The position numbers and the translations under genes were made by a program. The notes below the pieces were generated by a model. That model saw only the letters and a list, made by a program, of their open reading frames with translations. It was not told the origin of the DNA and searched no databases. Shown here one piece after another: positions 33,961-46,624 of a stretch of 64,000 nt of DNA (within the stretch, counting starts at the first letter, position 1; each line of letters begins with the position of its first letter). The DNA is from Branchiostoma floridae. Its lineage: Eukaryota; Chordata; Leptocardii; Amphioxiformes; Branchiostomatidae. Location: contig NC_049992.1 of assembly GCF_000003815.2 (NCBI RefSeq), forward strand, positions 12,740,354 through 12,804,353, in the 5' to 3' direction.

Positions 33961-36900
33961 CAACGCATTTACTCTGTTAGAGACTAACTAGTACGGCTCA
34001 GACCCCAGATGGCGCTCATCACCCTCCCGCCCGACCCCTCCCCGCCCCGCCACATCGCCAGTATGGTTTCCATTCCGCGCGGGATTTGTTGACTTGAGAA
34101 GCTTGATCCCGGTTTTCCACGAGGCTAAAGTAGCTGCTATTAGGACATGGTTTATTTTCACACATCGGAGGGGCGACTTCTGCACCTGGCGACCACTCAC
34201 GTACCAGGGAAGACCGTTAATTCTAACGTACCGCAAACCCCTCATAAATTCTAATTGTCTTACGTTTCGTTTAAACTGTTATACTTTGCTCAGTCTGGTA
34301 CGTGTCTTTACTAAAAGGTCAATTTTCCTTTTCTTGGTGATTACGACATTTATTGAGCGCTTATGTACATGAATAATCTCATACAACTGATACAATTTTA
34401 TAACTCTTCGTTTATGACTATGTGATATCTGATAACAAAAGCACGGAGAAGGTTTGTAAACATTTGTAATGTTATATTCTATAGCATACATACAAATCCC
34501 TCGATGTAGACAATATCAATTTGTTGCAAGTTAAAAAGTGGGGTTAGTTTGTGCGCATATCACCTGTCGCAGTGTGTTGCACTTGTGTGATGCTTTAAAA
34601 CGGAATTCTTCGAGCGTTTGTTGTTGCGAATCCCACCATATATTTGATGAATATGCAAGATTCATGAAATATCATTCATTTGTTGTTCGAGTAGCTAAAA
34701 AAACGCCCTCCCCACTTTTCTGTGGAACTACTAAAGGTGTTGTGATGTCAGACAAAAATGACCCATTTCGCTTCTGGAGGTGAAAGTAGCACCTGATTCA
34801 GAAACCAGCTGTGCCCTGTCAATCGTGCCCCGCTATTGGATCTGTCTGCCAAGAGCGTTAGAACCGGGGTTAACCGAGATCAAATTAAGCTAGATTTGGG
34901 CGCACTATTAGCACTGACCCCGGCATGTTTTTCTACCATTACCACCGCTGGCTACAAGTCGGAAAGTAATTCGGACACACGCCTTTGTTGTACGATAGAT
35001 TCCTTGGCATAAAGATAGAGTAGAACGAAATAGTAGGACAGACAAGTCCAATTCAAGACAAACTATTAACAGTATGCGGATAGAAACTGAGATGTAGAGT
35101 CCCCAAGATGAAAACGAGAGCTCACATCACCAACTGCTTGGAAGAGAACATAAACAGACGTCTCTAGAGCGAGGAAAATGGGATTTGATGAGATTTAAAT
35201 GGGCGCTTCCGGTCCTCAGTATCCCGAAGCGTGGCGATCTCTCAGCACGTTTTTGTAGGAACCGATACTCCTGGGCTCCCCAAAGTAGTCAGTCACAGTG
35301 TTGTTATATTGAGGGGGAAGATCTGCAACTGTGGCCTGGGTATCAGTCCCTGCTGGTTGGAGTTTATGTTGGAAACTGAGTCAGCCATGTCCCATGGTAT
35401 TGAGCGAACTCTTCCAGACAGGACTGTTAAATGATCTTAAATCAGAGTTAAGCAACAGCATCTAAGAATTCAAGTAGGATGTCGTGGGTCTATGAAATAC
35501 CTCTTAAAAGGCAAAGGTAGTCCCATAGCCTTTTAAGACCATAGGGGCAGAGAGCTGTTACGGCCACTGTGTCTAGCGCACGGTGTTGGGTGGCGGAGCC
35601 CATCCCTCTTCTGGTACCAAGTTTACACCTGGGTGGAGTGAGGGAAGTCGTGTAAAGTGCCTTTCACATGGGCACGAGATCGGTAGCACGACAGGGTTCG
35701 AACCCAGGACCTCTGAGTTCTGGGCCAAACCCCCTGCAGTCACGCCACACGAACATGTTTACCTGTTTACTCGAAAATCCTGCAGCAAATTTCTTTAGCC
35801 CCGTTTCTTCCAATCATGAACAGTGGCTAGAGCAGAGAGAGTGCACAATTATCATGCTTTCCGCGGCAAGCTAAAGAAGGTTAAATCTTTTAACTCCATG
35901 TTCCGATCCACGCTTTCGCCATTCCTTCGCTCAAGTGTGCGATTAGGCGCCCGAGTCGCTACTGTCTCGTCTGTTTTTACTTGAGAAGGCTATCAGCTTC
36001 TGTACTCAAGTGCAGGGCTACTCGCTGGGAGGTCTACCAACCTCCATCAGTCATACCCCATCTCAAACCATTGTCACTATCGTCCTGTAAACAGTCATAT
36101 AACTACATACACATAATATACCGTGAGTGTCTTTGTAGTGCAGATAGCGACAGTATTTTCTTGGATCGAATCTCTAGTTTTGTGTAGATAAACCTGCCAG
36201 TTTAAACTAGCCCCCACTTTTAGCCATAAAGACCTTCTCGTCATAATAAACAGGGTTTAAGAACTGTCACATCCAAGGGTAGGGACTGGAAATCACCGAC
36301 TCTTTATGCTTGAAAGGGGACGTAATGTAGCATGACTCTAAACCGTCACCTGTGTTCGGTGCTTAACACATACATGTGCTGTGGTATAGTTTATCCAGGC
36401 CAGTGACTGAAAGCAGGTGACTGTACATCTATCTATGTTCTTCTGTTATACTTGTGATCAAAGTTTCATGACCAGCCCTTCTGTCCAACCGTGTGTCGTC
36501 CGAATGTATTTTTGTACCAACTGTACCGGCACACACCAACTTACTCGTATACAATGCCGTAAATTACGTATATTGCTATATATCTTTCTAAAACCGTTCA
36601 CACTCTTAAAATGGACTTTTAAACTGACCATTAACACTTTGCAAAAGCGTGCGTATCGCATCAACAGCGGGGTACACGCTACTGTATGTTTTTATGGGTT
36701 TTAAAACTGCACGTACACACCTTAAAACACCAGCTTTCACCCGACATGTATTGTGAGTGCACCTGGAGCATAGACATTCCACCTGTGGGCAAAGTTTACG
36801 AGTTAGAAAGGACGGAACAACATGTGTGAGTAATGGGGTGTCAAAACGCCTTAGTTACTTGTCTGTTCACCTTTGCTTACTGTCAAGGGCAAGGACGTAC

Positions 36901-39900
36901 TTTCTGTCAGAATCTCTTAGGCACAGGTCAGATGACTTGATCTTCGAGATGTCTAAATTTGTGTCCTAAACATGTTCAGTATTCTTGTCGCTGTTTGGAA
37001 ATGAACGTAATTTTGTCGTTTAGGCTATAAATCTCCCACCAATCGCTGAAGTCGTTAGAATAGATCTAGATGATTGGCAGTTTGGAGAGGTCAAAGGGCA
37101 AAACAAAATCACGAAAACAAGATGGACTCGTGTTAGCTACATTAATATATATTTGTAGGAAGCTAGAAATTAGAATTAACTGTAGTATCATATAGACTTG
37201 ACAATGAAGGCTATTGTACGGCGTCAGTTCGTATGTCAATCACAGTGAAAACATGATTATATATGTATACACAAAGACTGCCAATCCTAACTTTCAATCA
37301 CCACGAAAAGATGAACAAATTTACTATGTTTCTTTAGAATAAGAATATACATGTACGAATGATGCAATTATATCTGTTTAGTTTATAAATGCTAATGTAT
37401 ATTGAATTTTTTTCGGATACTGGAGAATATGCTGCAATAAAAAGTCCTTGAACAAAGCTAACAAATCGCAAGAAAAAACACACGAATCTGGAAAAAATGG
37501 GCAGTAGTAGGGCTTCGCACAGTCACTTACGTTAGCCACCTGGAGCAATTTTAACTAACAATGCCACCATTTAACAACAATGCTACCGTCTTGCTTATGG
37601 TGTTAAAATAACGAACAAAACAAGTGACACCTGCAAACAATGCTTCCATAGAAACTCCGATCCGCACTCAAACGAACGTTTAATTCTCGAACACTCCAGC
37701 TGACTTGCTTTAATTAATGAGTGCTTTTCGGCTCTGAAAGGCAGGTTAATGGAGAATGCGTCGTGGAGTTTACATGAAAGAGGAAGGGCTCGGAGAGTGT
37801 TGTCAAAGAAAACAAAATGCGAGTCCTTAGTTATCTCTCTGATACCTTTGTTTGGGTTTGACACATTGCCTGAGAGAAAGAAGATGGCGCTCTTGGCATG
37901 TTGTTTGTGCTATTACTCCAGTCATTCCCTCCCCTTTGCCTAAATCATCGCACTTCTAGTCTCAAAGGCATCTCCGTGAAGAAAATAAAAACCTCAAATC
38001 ACACGAGGTTTTCAAGAAAACTTATGCGAGGAGCATATATGATAGGAGAGAAGCGTTAAAAGGGAGTGTTGAGCAAAATGGATGAGCATTAAGTACACGG
38101 TGATCTAAGCGAAATGGGGTGGAAAGACAAAGACCTGTTTGGTATTTATGCAGACTGTACTTTTTCTGTGATTAGTCAATGGGACAGACACTGGACTCAA
38201 TGAACTGAATAACACAAACCTACACATGTATGCACAGAGTTTGTGATCTTATCTGACAGATCCAAGCCTCTGTGGATGTTTGTAAATGAATACGGAGATA
38301 TGTTGTTTTTTTTTCTTTCCAAGCGTCTTCCCCGTTGCAACAGCAGACCTCACTTCTCGTAAAAATGACAAAGTCTCAAAGAACGTAATATTTTTACCTT
38401 CTGCTTGAGTCTTACAATTATGGTTTGTATAATCACAGTTAACGATGTGTATGACAGACGAAGAGCGAGCATGGAAAATTCGTTTCCTATGGTTAACGGT
38501 GGCTCGTAAAAGTCGTCCTTCGTGGCTGTCAATCACTCCTAATTGTACCACGCCAGCGCCCGGAGGGATAACTAACCTAAAATGTGCACTTTTAGAGAAT
38601 GTCAGCGACTCTTCCAGCGTTTTCTGAACAAAGTGCACGGGTTCAGACGATGACAAAATGTTTTACAAAGCATTGTAGACGAACAGACATAGCCTCACTA
38701 TCATTTCATCGTGACGTCTTGTCGAACAAATAAGCCTAACCGTAAATTTTGCAACAGACGCCTGCTTGAGCACTTCACAATGCTCACTGTTGACAGATAC
38801 ATACAATTTATGTAAGCTTATGGTCCTTTATCCACACTTTCCCCCTCACATTTGTGAGTAATAAACCTTCTAGACAAAGACAACAGAATCTCGTGTCAGG
38901 TCGCACAGTTGAAGCGGCAGTTATTTTTTCCGTCATTAACAAGATTACATGCCATGAATTCTGATAATGTACCACAATTTGTCGCCATTATCAAAGGCTT
39001 TCATTATCAGATGACCTTTTGAGCGAGCTGTACAGACTGATTACTTTGATTAATGTTCGTCCATCCAGTAGCACACCTGGCACCTGGTGTGCAGCTTCAA
39101 ACTTGACAAGACATCGGCGACAAATCATTCACAAACAATGGGCGTAATTTTCGTGTTTTGTCTTTCCACCACTGAACCTTGCACAGTGCGTAAAATCGTA
39201 CCAACTAGCACCCTGGGGTGGTCGCAAGGAACAAGTCGACTTGCTTCCACTTCGAAGGACTTGTCACTTGCACTCAATAAGGCCTTGATAAGACTTGGTG
39301 GTCGATATAACTTGAAGGCGAAGGGATCTTTCAAGGAGTTTTTCGCTGGCCATAATAAGGACCAAGTTGAGCGAAACCTTAATGATAGTTGGTGGATAGC
39401 GACTTCAGGGTGGACATGAACTAACTAGAATGACAAGGAAGCCGGCTAGAAAGAGATGTAAATACATTATTTTTGTTGATACGAAGCAAGCAATTTTATA
39501 GTGAATCCAAGTCTTCATTCTTGTCTTTTTTCCTCTATGCTATGTCCCCCTACTTATATTGTTACGGCTGGAACCCAAGTAATTTAAGCAGGACTGTTAA
39601 AGATATACAATTTAATTTATACACTTTGCGGCGAATAAAAAGTGTTTTACATGTTTTGCTAGATGTCAACACATGCCGTCAACACACATACGCTGTACTC
39701 AAAATAAAAGACACGGAAGATAACGTTTTCTTCTCCTTTTTTGAAGGGGGCGGGGAAGAATCTTAATTTCATTTTGTGCTAAACCTTGGCAACACATTTT
39801 TGCCTGTATGCAGATATTAAGACATGATACATGTATCATTAAGCGTAAGTTACTCGACAAACTTTTACAGAAAACATATATAATTATCATACACCGGCTT

Positions 39901-40192
39901 TAACCACCCCCTCACTCATGTTTCAATTCTGGCTCCTATTTTATCTCCCTCCCGGCTACGTCATTCAAAACATTTGACATGAGAATCTCTGTGGTAGCTA
40001 AGTTTGTTACCTCGTAATTCTTGGACTCCAGACTCGGACATAATACAGTACTTCCACCGGTATGGTTTAGCCACTGCCCCTCTCTCGTACAACTCGTTGT
40101 CACGCTGTCTTGTGATACAGTATCTCTCTTGCTATACCCTTATAAACTCAGTAGTAAGAACAACAACCATCCGATTTGTGACCATTTGTGAA
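33961..40192. other. Inter-Emx region; no gene recognised apart from one SINE
   Basis: Contains the SINE at 35506-35758. Short frames show no family resemblance. Positions 37640-37760 include TAATTAATGAGTGC and GGTTAATGG, which are homeodomain-type words, but no more can be said without comparison. Confidence 0.4.
35506..35758 (-). mobile_element. tRNA-derived SINE, minus strand
   Basis: On the minus strand the head has an A-box-like TGGCGTGACTGCAGG and a B box GGGTTCGAACCC. The body follows (AAAGGCACTTTACACGACTT, CTCACTCCACCCAGGTG). A tail region has an inverted CTTAAAAGGC/GCCTTTTAAG pair (35512-35537). Head and body match the plus-strand copy at 49582. Confidence 0.7.
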
Positions 40193-40798
40193 TTAACCAC
40201 GGAAAGATCCACATTCCAGTCCTTGTAGAGAGTCGCCGTCGCCGGTGAGAAAGAAAACAAGCCGACCCTTGAGTTGGCACCGTCCTGTCGGAACATGAAA
40301 CCTAGAACGTCGGACATTTTCTAAATACTGCTCGCCCCGGCTTAGATCTTTGCACTTTACCTTAGATTTCTTATCAAGTTGCTCACAATCGTTTAAGGAA
40401 AGATCCTTGATGTTTAAATGGTAGGTGGTGACAGAAAGTCTGGTGGTGAAGTCTTGGGTATAAAGGGAGAAGAGAAGCCTAGCAGGGGCGATAGACAGGC
40501 TACGTACACTGTACCATACGTTTCGAGTCAGCAACGCTTTCAAAGCTATTTTTGGAGGAGTAAAAGACAGCTTGAAGATGTCAGAATGTAGACCAGTGGG
40601 TGATGGAAGTGGTATGGATGAAACATAACCGTAGAGGGTACAGTCTGTGTGAACTATGGTGGGATGGCGGTGGTTGTAGACAAGAGCGTGAGTTCTGGGT
40701 TTCAGTTCCGAGCGACTGAGAATCATTTTAAGGTAAGTACTGTTACTGTTAGGTAAAACCATTGTACATAACGACTTTAGGAATATAAGAAATATCAA
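40193..40798 (-). CDS. Unrecognised 201-codon open frame
   Basis: I do not recognise this frame. It is the longest unassigned one in the gene-free interval. The predicted protein has an isoleucine/leucine-rich start, no clear signal peptide beyond that, no repeats, and a basic C-terminal third (RRSRFHVPTGRCQLKGRL). It has no recognisable splice partners. It may be chance, or a lineage-specific gene or long non-coding RNA. Confidence 0.15.
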   Translation of the reverse strand: MIFLIFLKSLCTMVLPNSNSTYLKMILSRSELKPRTHALVYNHRHPTIVHTDCTLYGYVSSIPLPSPTGLHSDIFKLSFTPPKIALKALLTRNVWYSVRSLSIAPARLLFSLYTQDFTTRLSVTTYHLNIKDLSLNDCEQLDKKSKVKCKDLSRGEQYLENVRRSRFHVPTGRCQLKGRLVFFLTGDGDSLQGLECGSFRG

Positions 40799-43700
40799 TA
40801 TAGGGTATCAGCCAGACAGTTGGTAAGAGATAGAGATGCCACTTACCTATGAAATGTTCTAATTTGATTAAAATGTTTCTGTACCTAAAGACGCCATGTA
40901 CAATTAACATTGTCAGGTTCATCGGGCATAGTTTGTAGATAGTTGAAATACTGGAAGCAAGTTACGCTGAAAAACTTGTCTGCTGGCTCCATTTCAACAA
41001 AACATGTTGTACATAAATGTTTGTTATGCGGCTGTATGATGTTTTAAAAGCCTTGCGTTGATATCGACGTTCGTAATATCTCTTTCTTCCAGCCGCGTTT
41101 AAAATGTATCTTCAGTGCATACTCGTTTAGCCTAGTATCACTCTGAATACTTTATTTCTTACCCAAACATTGGAAAGCCTATATTCAACACACTGGACCT
41201 ATACCACTGACGTAATGCTGGTTGTATTTGGTTGTTGGGAACACTTTTCTCATAGCTAGACAGGCCACGTTCACATGACCCAACCCGGCCAAGGATGGGT
41301 GGAAACATGAAAATCCACTCAACGGTCTTTCTCTGTACTTGTGCCCACAACAACACCAGATAGACGGTAATGGAGCACTTAGTGGTTCACCTAATCTCGC
41401 TTAAAAGGCGACCAGCTGCCGCGTGGTGTGGATAATGTGTCACTAAGCCAGCGTAGGAAGTTTTCAAGTTTGTTTGTACACAGCGAAAAGACATCGCTTA
41501 GAGTGTGTCCGAGGGTAAACGGAGTCTGGTGGGTCCCTCTAAATTGGAGGCCGTTCTGAATGGAAGCACGCGACTGGCTTCAGCAGAAAGATTATGTAGT
41601 ATTCGGCGGTCAAGTTCAAAGGAAGTGGTGGTATGCTCATACAGCAATTTCGTTTTAAAGCAGTCCTGTTTATTTTACTGTACTGCGCTCTGCAACTTTG
41701 TCAGAAATGATCAGTCTACATTCCGACTTGAGCCAACCAGTTACAGGCTGCTGACCACGGAAAAACACACGTGCACGCACATTCTTTCTGGTTTTTTTTT
41801 CCGCACACATCTTTATTTCAAGTATACGTATCATGTATGCATAACCTAACGTTTTGCAAAAGTTTTGCGAACTAATATCAACTTTGCAACAGACGTGTTA
41901 CTTGAGTGTTTCAATATGTGTATATGTGCATCCAATTATCATATGGTCTCCCTCTCTATTCGCAGTGGGTTTAACAACTTGTAAATCTAGCAGTAGAATA
42001 ATGTCTACTACTTGTCAACATGCACAAGTTATGACAGATCTAAAGCCTATTCCTTGCCTCGGCTGTAAACTGAGCATCAGGTATCCTAGCGACGGCTTGT
42101 TTACATAAGTCTGGCGGGTGTCACCTTAGGGGGATAAATGTGATAAGATCTTATCTGACTGATCGAAAAATGATCTGTAAATGTTTTCATACTTTAAAGT
42201 GTTCAGACCTAGTCACGTGATCGCTGACGCAAAATGAATCAAGATGGCCGCCGGAACGACAAAACTTTACAAAGAGTTTAATTAATTTTTTTTTTACATA
42301 CGGATAGAACGAAAAAAAACATAATTTGAAGCAAACGCACAATTTTGACTTTGGGTCCACAAATTGCAAGAGAAATAGATATAAAAACTATCTTAATTGT
42401 AGACGGTTGTAGAATGTTTTAGTGACGATTTACCGTTAATAAGATGCAAGAGGGCAAGATGAACTATCATCAAGGAAGATAGTTTCACGACGAAAAGATT
42501 TTAACTGCTTGCAATTAGCTATCAGAAACAAGGGACACATTCTCCATTGCGTTGCACGTTTAGAAGAGAAGGTAAAGAAATATAAACATCTCATACACGA
42601 CCCGGGGAGAATGGGAGTTAAATGGGCTGGGTGACTCTCAGAGGACCTGGCAGGTCGGATGGTACTGAGCACACTCAAGTCTTCCCAGCACGAACCTTAC
42701 GACATTTATCCACGGCTTGTGCACGTGAACGGCTAGCAGCCAGAAAATGGCTTCTGGCGGGGTCTTTCAATAGTCGTATGCACTGGGAAAAAAAGGCTTT
42801 GTTGAAATAAAATAGATGAGAGAGGAATAAGTTTCAGGAGATTGTGAAGACGCGTTGTATTCAACTCATTTAGCGTTGCAATTTGAAAAAAAAATGTTTA
42901 AAAAAAGTAATTCGCCACGAACCATAACTTACTACAGATAGACATGATGGAGGTATGGTGAAGGTGAGAATACCTGTAGTTTGCCTCCAACCTAAAAAGA
43001 TGGTGGTGCCATTACATATCTACCTAATAAACTATAATTGGTAAACTGGTATTGGCTGATTTGCATTATCAACTCATTATTATCACATTCTTCTTCGAAT
43101 TTCCTCTTTGTGTAAATTCGTTCCTCTCTTCCTTGTTTTCCCGTTTTTCCCGTTTCTTCCTTTTACTGCCTACATTTCTTTCTGTTTATCTTTTACATTT
43201 TAACTATGAAACATATAGTCAAGAGGGTCAGAGTCAAGGACACAATATTGCATTTCGTGCGACGTACACTGATTTACAACTGAAATACCTTTCACTTTGG
43301 TTAAGACGACCGACAGTTTGTAGTCCCAGGTACATGAGTTTCGCGTGATTTTGAAGAGTTGGCGTTCCACCAGCACCATGGGGAATTAAAGTATTTTCTG
43401 TCTAATAATGCTGTTTGGTAAATATTTACATTCTATCGGTGGCAACAATTTTCAACAATGTTAAAGGCCATCAATTATCCCGAGCAATTACGGGTTGAAA
43501 ACTGTCGGGAGGTAGAAAGAAGCTACTTCTTAGCCTTTAGCCCTTAAAGGGAGATGTTTATCCCCCTTAATTCTCTTTCTTAAGATGGTAAAGAACACGT
43601 CGTTAGCGCCAATGAGAGTTGTTACACCTTTGTAGAGGTGTTTTGCTGAGAAGACGCTAACATGAGCAAACGTTGGATTTGAACATTTTTCGCACACATA

Positions 43701-46000
43701 AAGCGTTCTACATTTTCACAGTAGTATGATTTGACATTTTCAGAAATAGTTTCTTATTTCTCTCCAAGATACATGTATCTTCTTTACAGACAAAAAATCC
43801 CTGATATCATCATATCATTTTCATATTAATCTAGATGTTGTATTGAGCCCTTCAGTGGCACAAGCACGTTTTTGTGTGACGCTGAAATTGTTCCAGTTTA
43901 TAGTAATGCACCCCTCCCCCCTCCCCCTACCCGTGGACCAACAAAGGTCAGTGACCCCACTACTGACGCATGCCTTTCAACTCTTTTAAAACGTCTTTAA
44001 GTGAAACAAATCCTTCATTACACGAAGAATGACAAATGTTTGCCATACCGTCAGATCACTTTAATTCTACCACAAGCGTTAAACAAACTCCGGCCTTAAG
44101 CCAAGGATGAATGTTTATTCTTTAATGGACTGGACTATTTGGTGGCTAATGCTGGTTTTCCTCCTTCCTTTCATTAGTACAGTACCGAACGTATTCTCTG
44201 GCCCTAGATATGGCTGTAACGAGTCATCAGGAAAAAAGAGACTGCTAGGAGGAAATCTAGGGATAGGGGTAGACAGTAAGGTGCTGGTTTGCAGTTGAAA
44301 GATTGACTTACCTTTTTTGAAGAGTGCACATTGCTACTCCATTGGGCAAAAAATAAGGATATAGCAAACCTTTTATACGAGAAACCCTATTTTATGTAAA
44401 CACTCACAGTACACCAAAGAAGGTATACCTGTCTTGTACGATATTTGCGGAAACAAGAAACACAAAAGCACAGGAAATTAAGGTACATGATTTAAGTTTT
44501 TCACAAACCGTAACCTCCCAATGCACATTAATTACACTCCTACTCCCATTAATTCAATTATTGGAAAAAAGAATAACCCCCGATGTTTTGAATGCTTCTC
44601 CCATTGGGAGACATAAAACAATATATCAAACCCAAGTAGATGTACATGTTGTTGTCATATTCCTATGATTAATGTTTGATACTCGTAGTCGTAGTCTGTC
44701 ACGTAGACAACTGGTTGGTCCTTCAAAATCAGCAATGCGGTTTTAAATTAGTATTTTTTGACTCTACAAAATAATGTTAAAACATTATTTTGTAGAGTCA
44801 ATGACAAGTTTAAAATCTTTCTATCGGAACCTTAACTACATGTATCGTTTTATGTTAATCATTCTTGGCTATCATCAGTTAAGATATGAGGAAAAAAGCA
44901 GAACTAAGACCCGAAATGACGAAAACCATTCAATCCTGTCAGTTGTCGTCTGAAATTTGACGGATTTCCCGCCAATTTACGTGATTTCCCGCCAGTGGGG
45001 CTTGTGGAGGCGTGGGAACGGCCCGACCCCGGCGTGTTTGAATGTTTTTGTGTCAGTCACACAGCGCGTTATTTAGATTGATCGTGTTGACTGAGCTCTA
45101 ATTAACACTCTGAGTCCTAACAGCTGAGCGACATTTAGTCTCTCAAAAATCCATCACCAAACTGTTAGATCTTCTTTTTGCAGAGTTTTAGTCAGCACAT
45201 TTGAACACAATGTTATCATGAGAAATATCGCCTACACTGTGTAAAGCGTAGCCCTGTATGCAGAATGATTAATTAGCTGATATCCATGGGTACTCCATCA
45301 TGCCCAACAATTATTAATGAAACGCTATCCAGAAACATTTGTCTTTTTAATAGCGCTGTTAACACAAACCAGATAGAGGGTTTAGGCTTCATAGTACTTA
45401 TATGTCAAGCTCTGTGTCTCCTCTCCTGTTCGTTCAAATGTAATGATTGTAAATCCGGTATAAAAGCCTGATAACTACACGGTAGTCTAGAGGTGTTGTC
45501 ATTTTTGATAGATGGAGCGTTTATTCTCTGTAGATTTAGTTCCATGGTCCAGGAATTGGACCCCGGGTCTCCGAGAATGTGTTTTATAAATTATGAATAC
45601 TGGAGACAATAATCAACGCTATGCGCAAAGGACTAAGTGCTTCTTTATATTGTAAGCCATGGTGTCAACCGTGACTTCAAATTTGCGGGTAGTTCAATTA
45701 CTCAATTACGGTTCCTTAATGAAGGAGAGGGAAACATAATACTCTGAGGGTGGAGTAGAATATCTACATGCGCTTGGGAAGTATTGTGTCATGTTTGAAA
45801 GCATGTTGTTTTAGCGTACTGATGAAGGAAATAGACATTTTATCATATTTTTAGAATGGGGTCATCTTGTACTGTGTGCCATCCTATTGAAAGTGTGTAT
45901 TGTAATGGTGCGTGTAGTAGATATGCTTATTGGCCCAATTAATCTAGTTGCAATTCCCATCCTATAGACAGTCCTGCACAAGTAATGAATGTACAACTAG
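40799..46000. other. Inter-Emx region, middle; no gene recognised
   Basis: No coding family seen. Notable sites are the palindrome at 44758-44801 and a pair of TTTCCCGCC words at 44965 and 44985. TA- and poly-pyrimidine-rich DNA fills the rest. Confidence 0.4.
44758..44801. repeat. Perfect 21-bp-arm palindrome
   Basis: Arms TTGACTCTACAAAATAATGT(T) at 44758-44778 and the exact complement at 44781-44801, with an AA centre. Same design (long arms, AA centre) as the palindrome at 26735-26814. Confidence 0.95.
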
Positions 46001-46133
46001 CCAATCTCTAGGCAGATTTTGGGGTGGCATAAGATAGTAAGCTGGGGAAGGAGTTTTATTCCACCGCGAAGTAAAATCCTACCCCAGCTTTATATGATAC
46101 TATCTTATGCTACCGCAAGATCTGCCTGGAGAC
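46001..46133. mobile_element. Hairpin MITE with 9-bp target duplication
   Basis: Imperfect arms (TCTCTAGGCAGATTTTGGGG, then GCATAAGATAGTA and AGCTGGGG) fold onto each other. The direct repeat TACAACTAG flanks the element at 45992-46000 and 46134-46142. Confidence 0.75.
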
Positions 46134-46412
46134 TACAACTAGCGTGATTACCACATGAAAGACATTCCTTAAGTTGGCTATACCCACACTATAAAAATGA
46201 CTCAATCACACTGCTTGTACACTTTCTAAATACTCCAGACACGCCCAAACTGTTACCACAATCGTTTTTTAGGCATCGTAAATGTCATTCCTTTTTATTC
46301 AAACACCAGATTACAATTGGCTTAAAACCTACATGTAAGAAGAGCGAATGCAGAAGTTTAAAACGATTCTCAATGTCAATTTTCACCAGTTCCTCGGTCC
46401 GGTTAAGCTATT

Positions 46413-46615
46413 TAGTCTCTACCAGACTGACTACGCTGGCTACTATAGGGATAATAATTTGCCAGTGGAGTTTTGCTACCAGAGGAGTTGGTCGGCGGCG
46501 CAGTCGGAAGGGAAACATGAACCTAAGCGTGGACTGACTCCCCTTGCCAATTTCCCGTTTTCCCCCAAAAATTCTACGATCACCGCAGGCCCGTAGGAAG
46601 GCCTGGCGGAGGTCA
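46413..46615. mobile_element. MITE with 9-bp target duplication
   Basis: Begins TAGTCTCTACCAG and ends CTGGCGGAGGTCA, a degenerate inverted pair. It is bounded by a perfect direct repeat TAAGCTATT at 46404-46412 and 46616-46624. Homologous in inverse orientation to 33798-33960. Confidence 0.8.
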
Positions 46616-46624
46616 TAAGCTATT

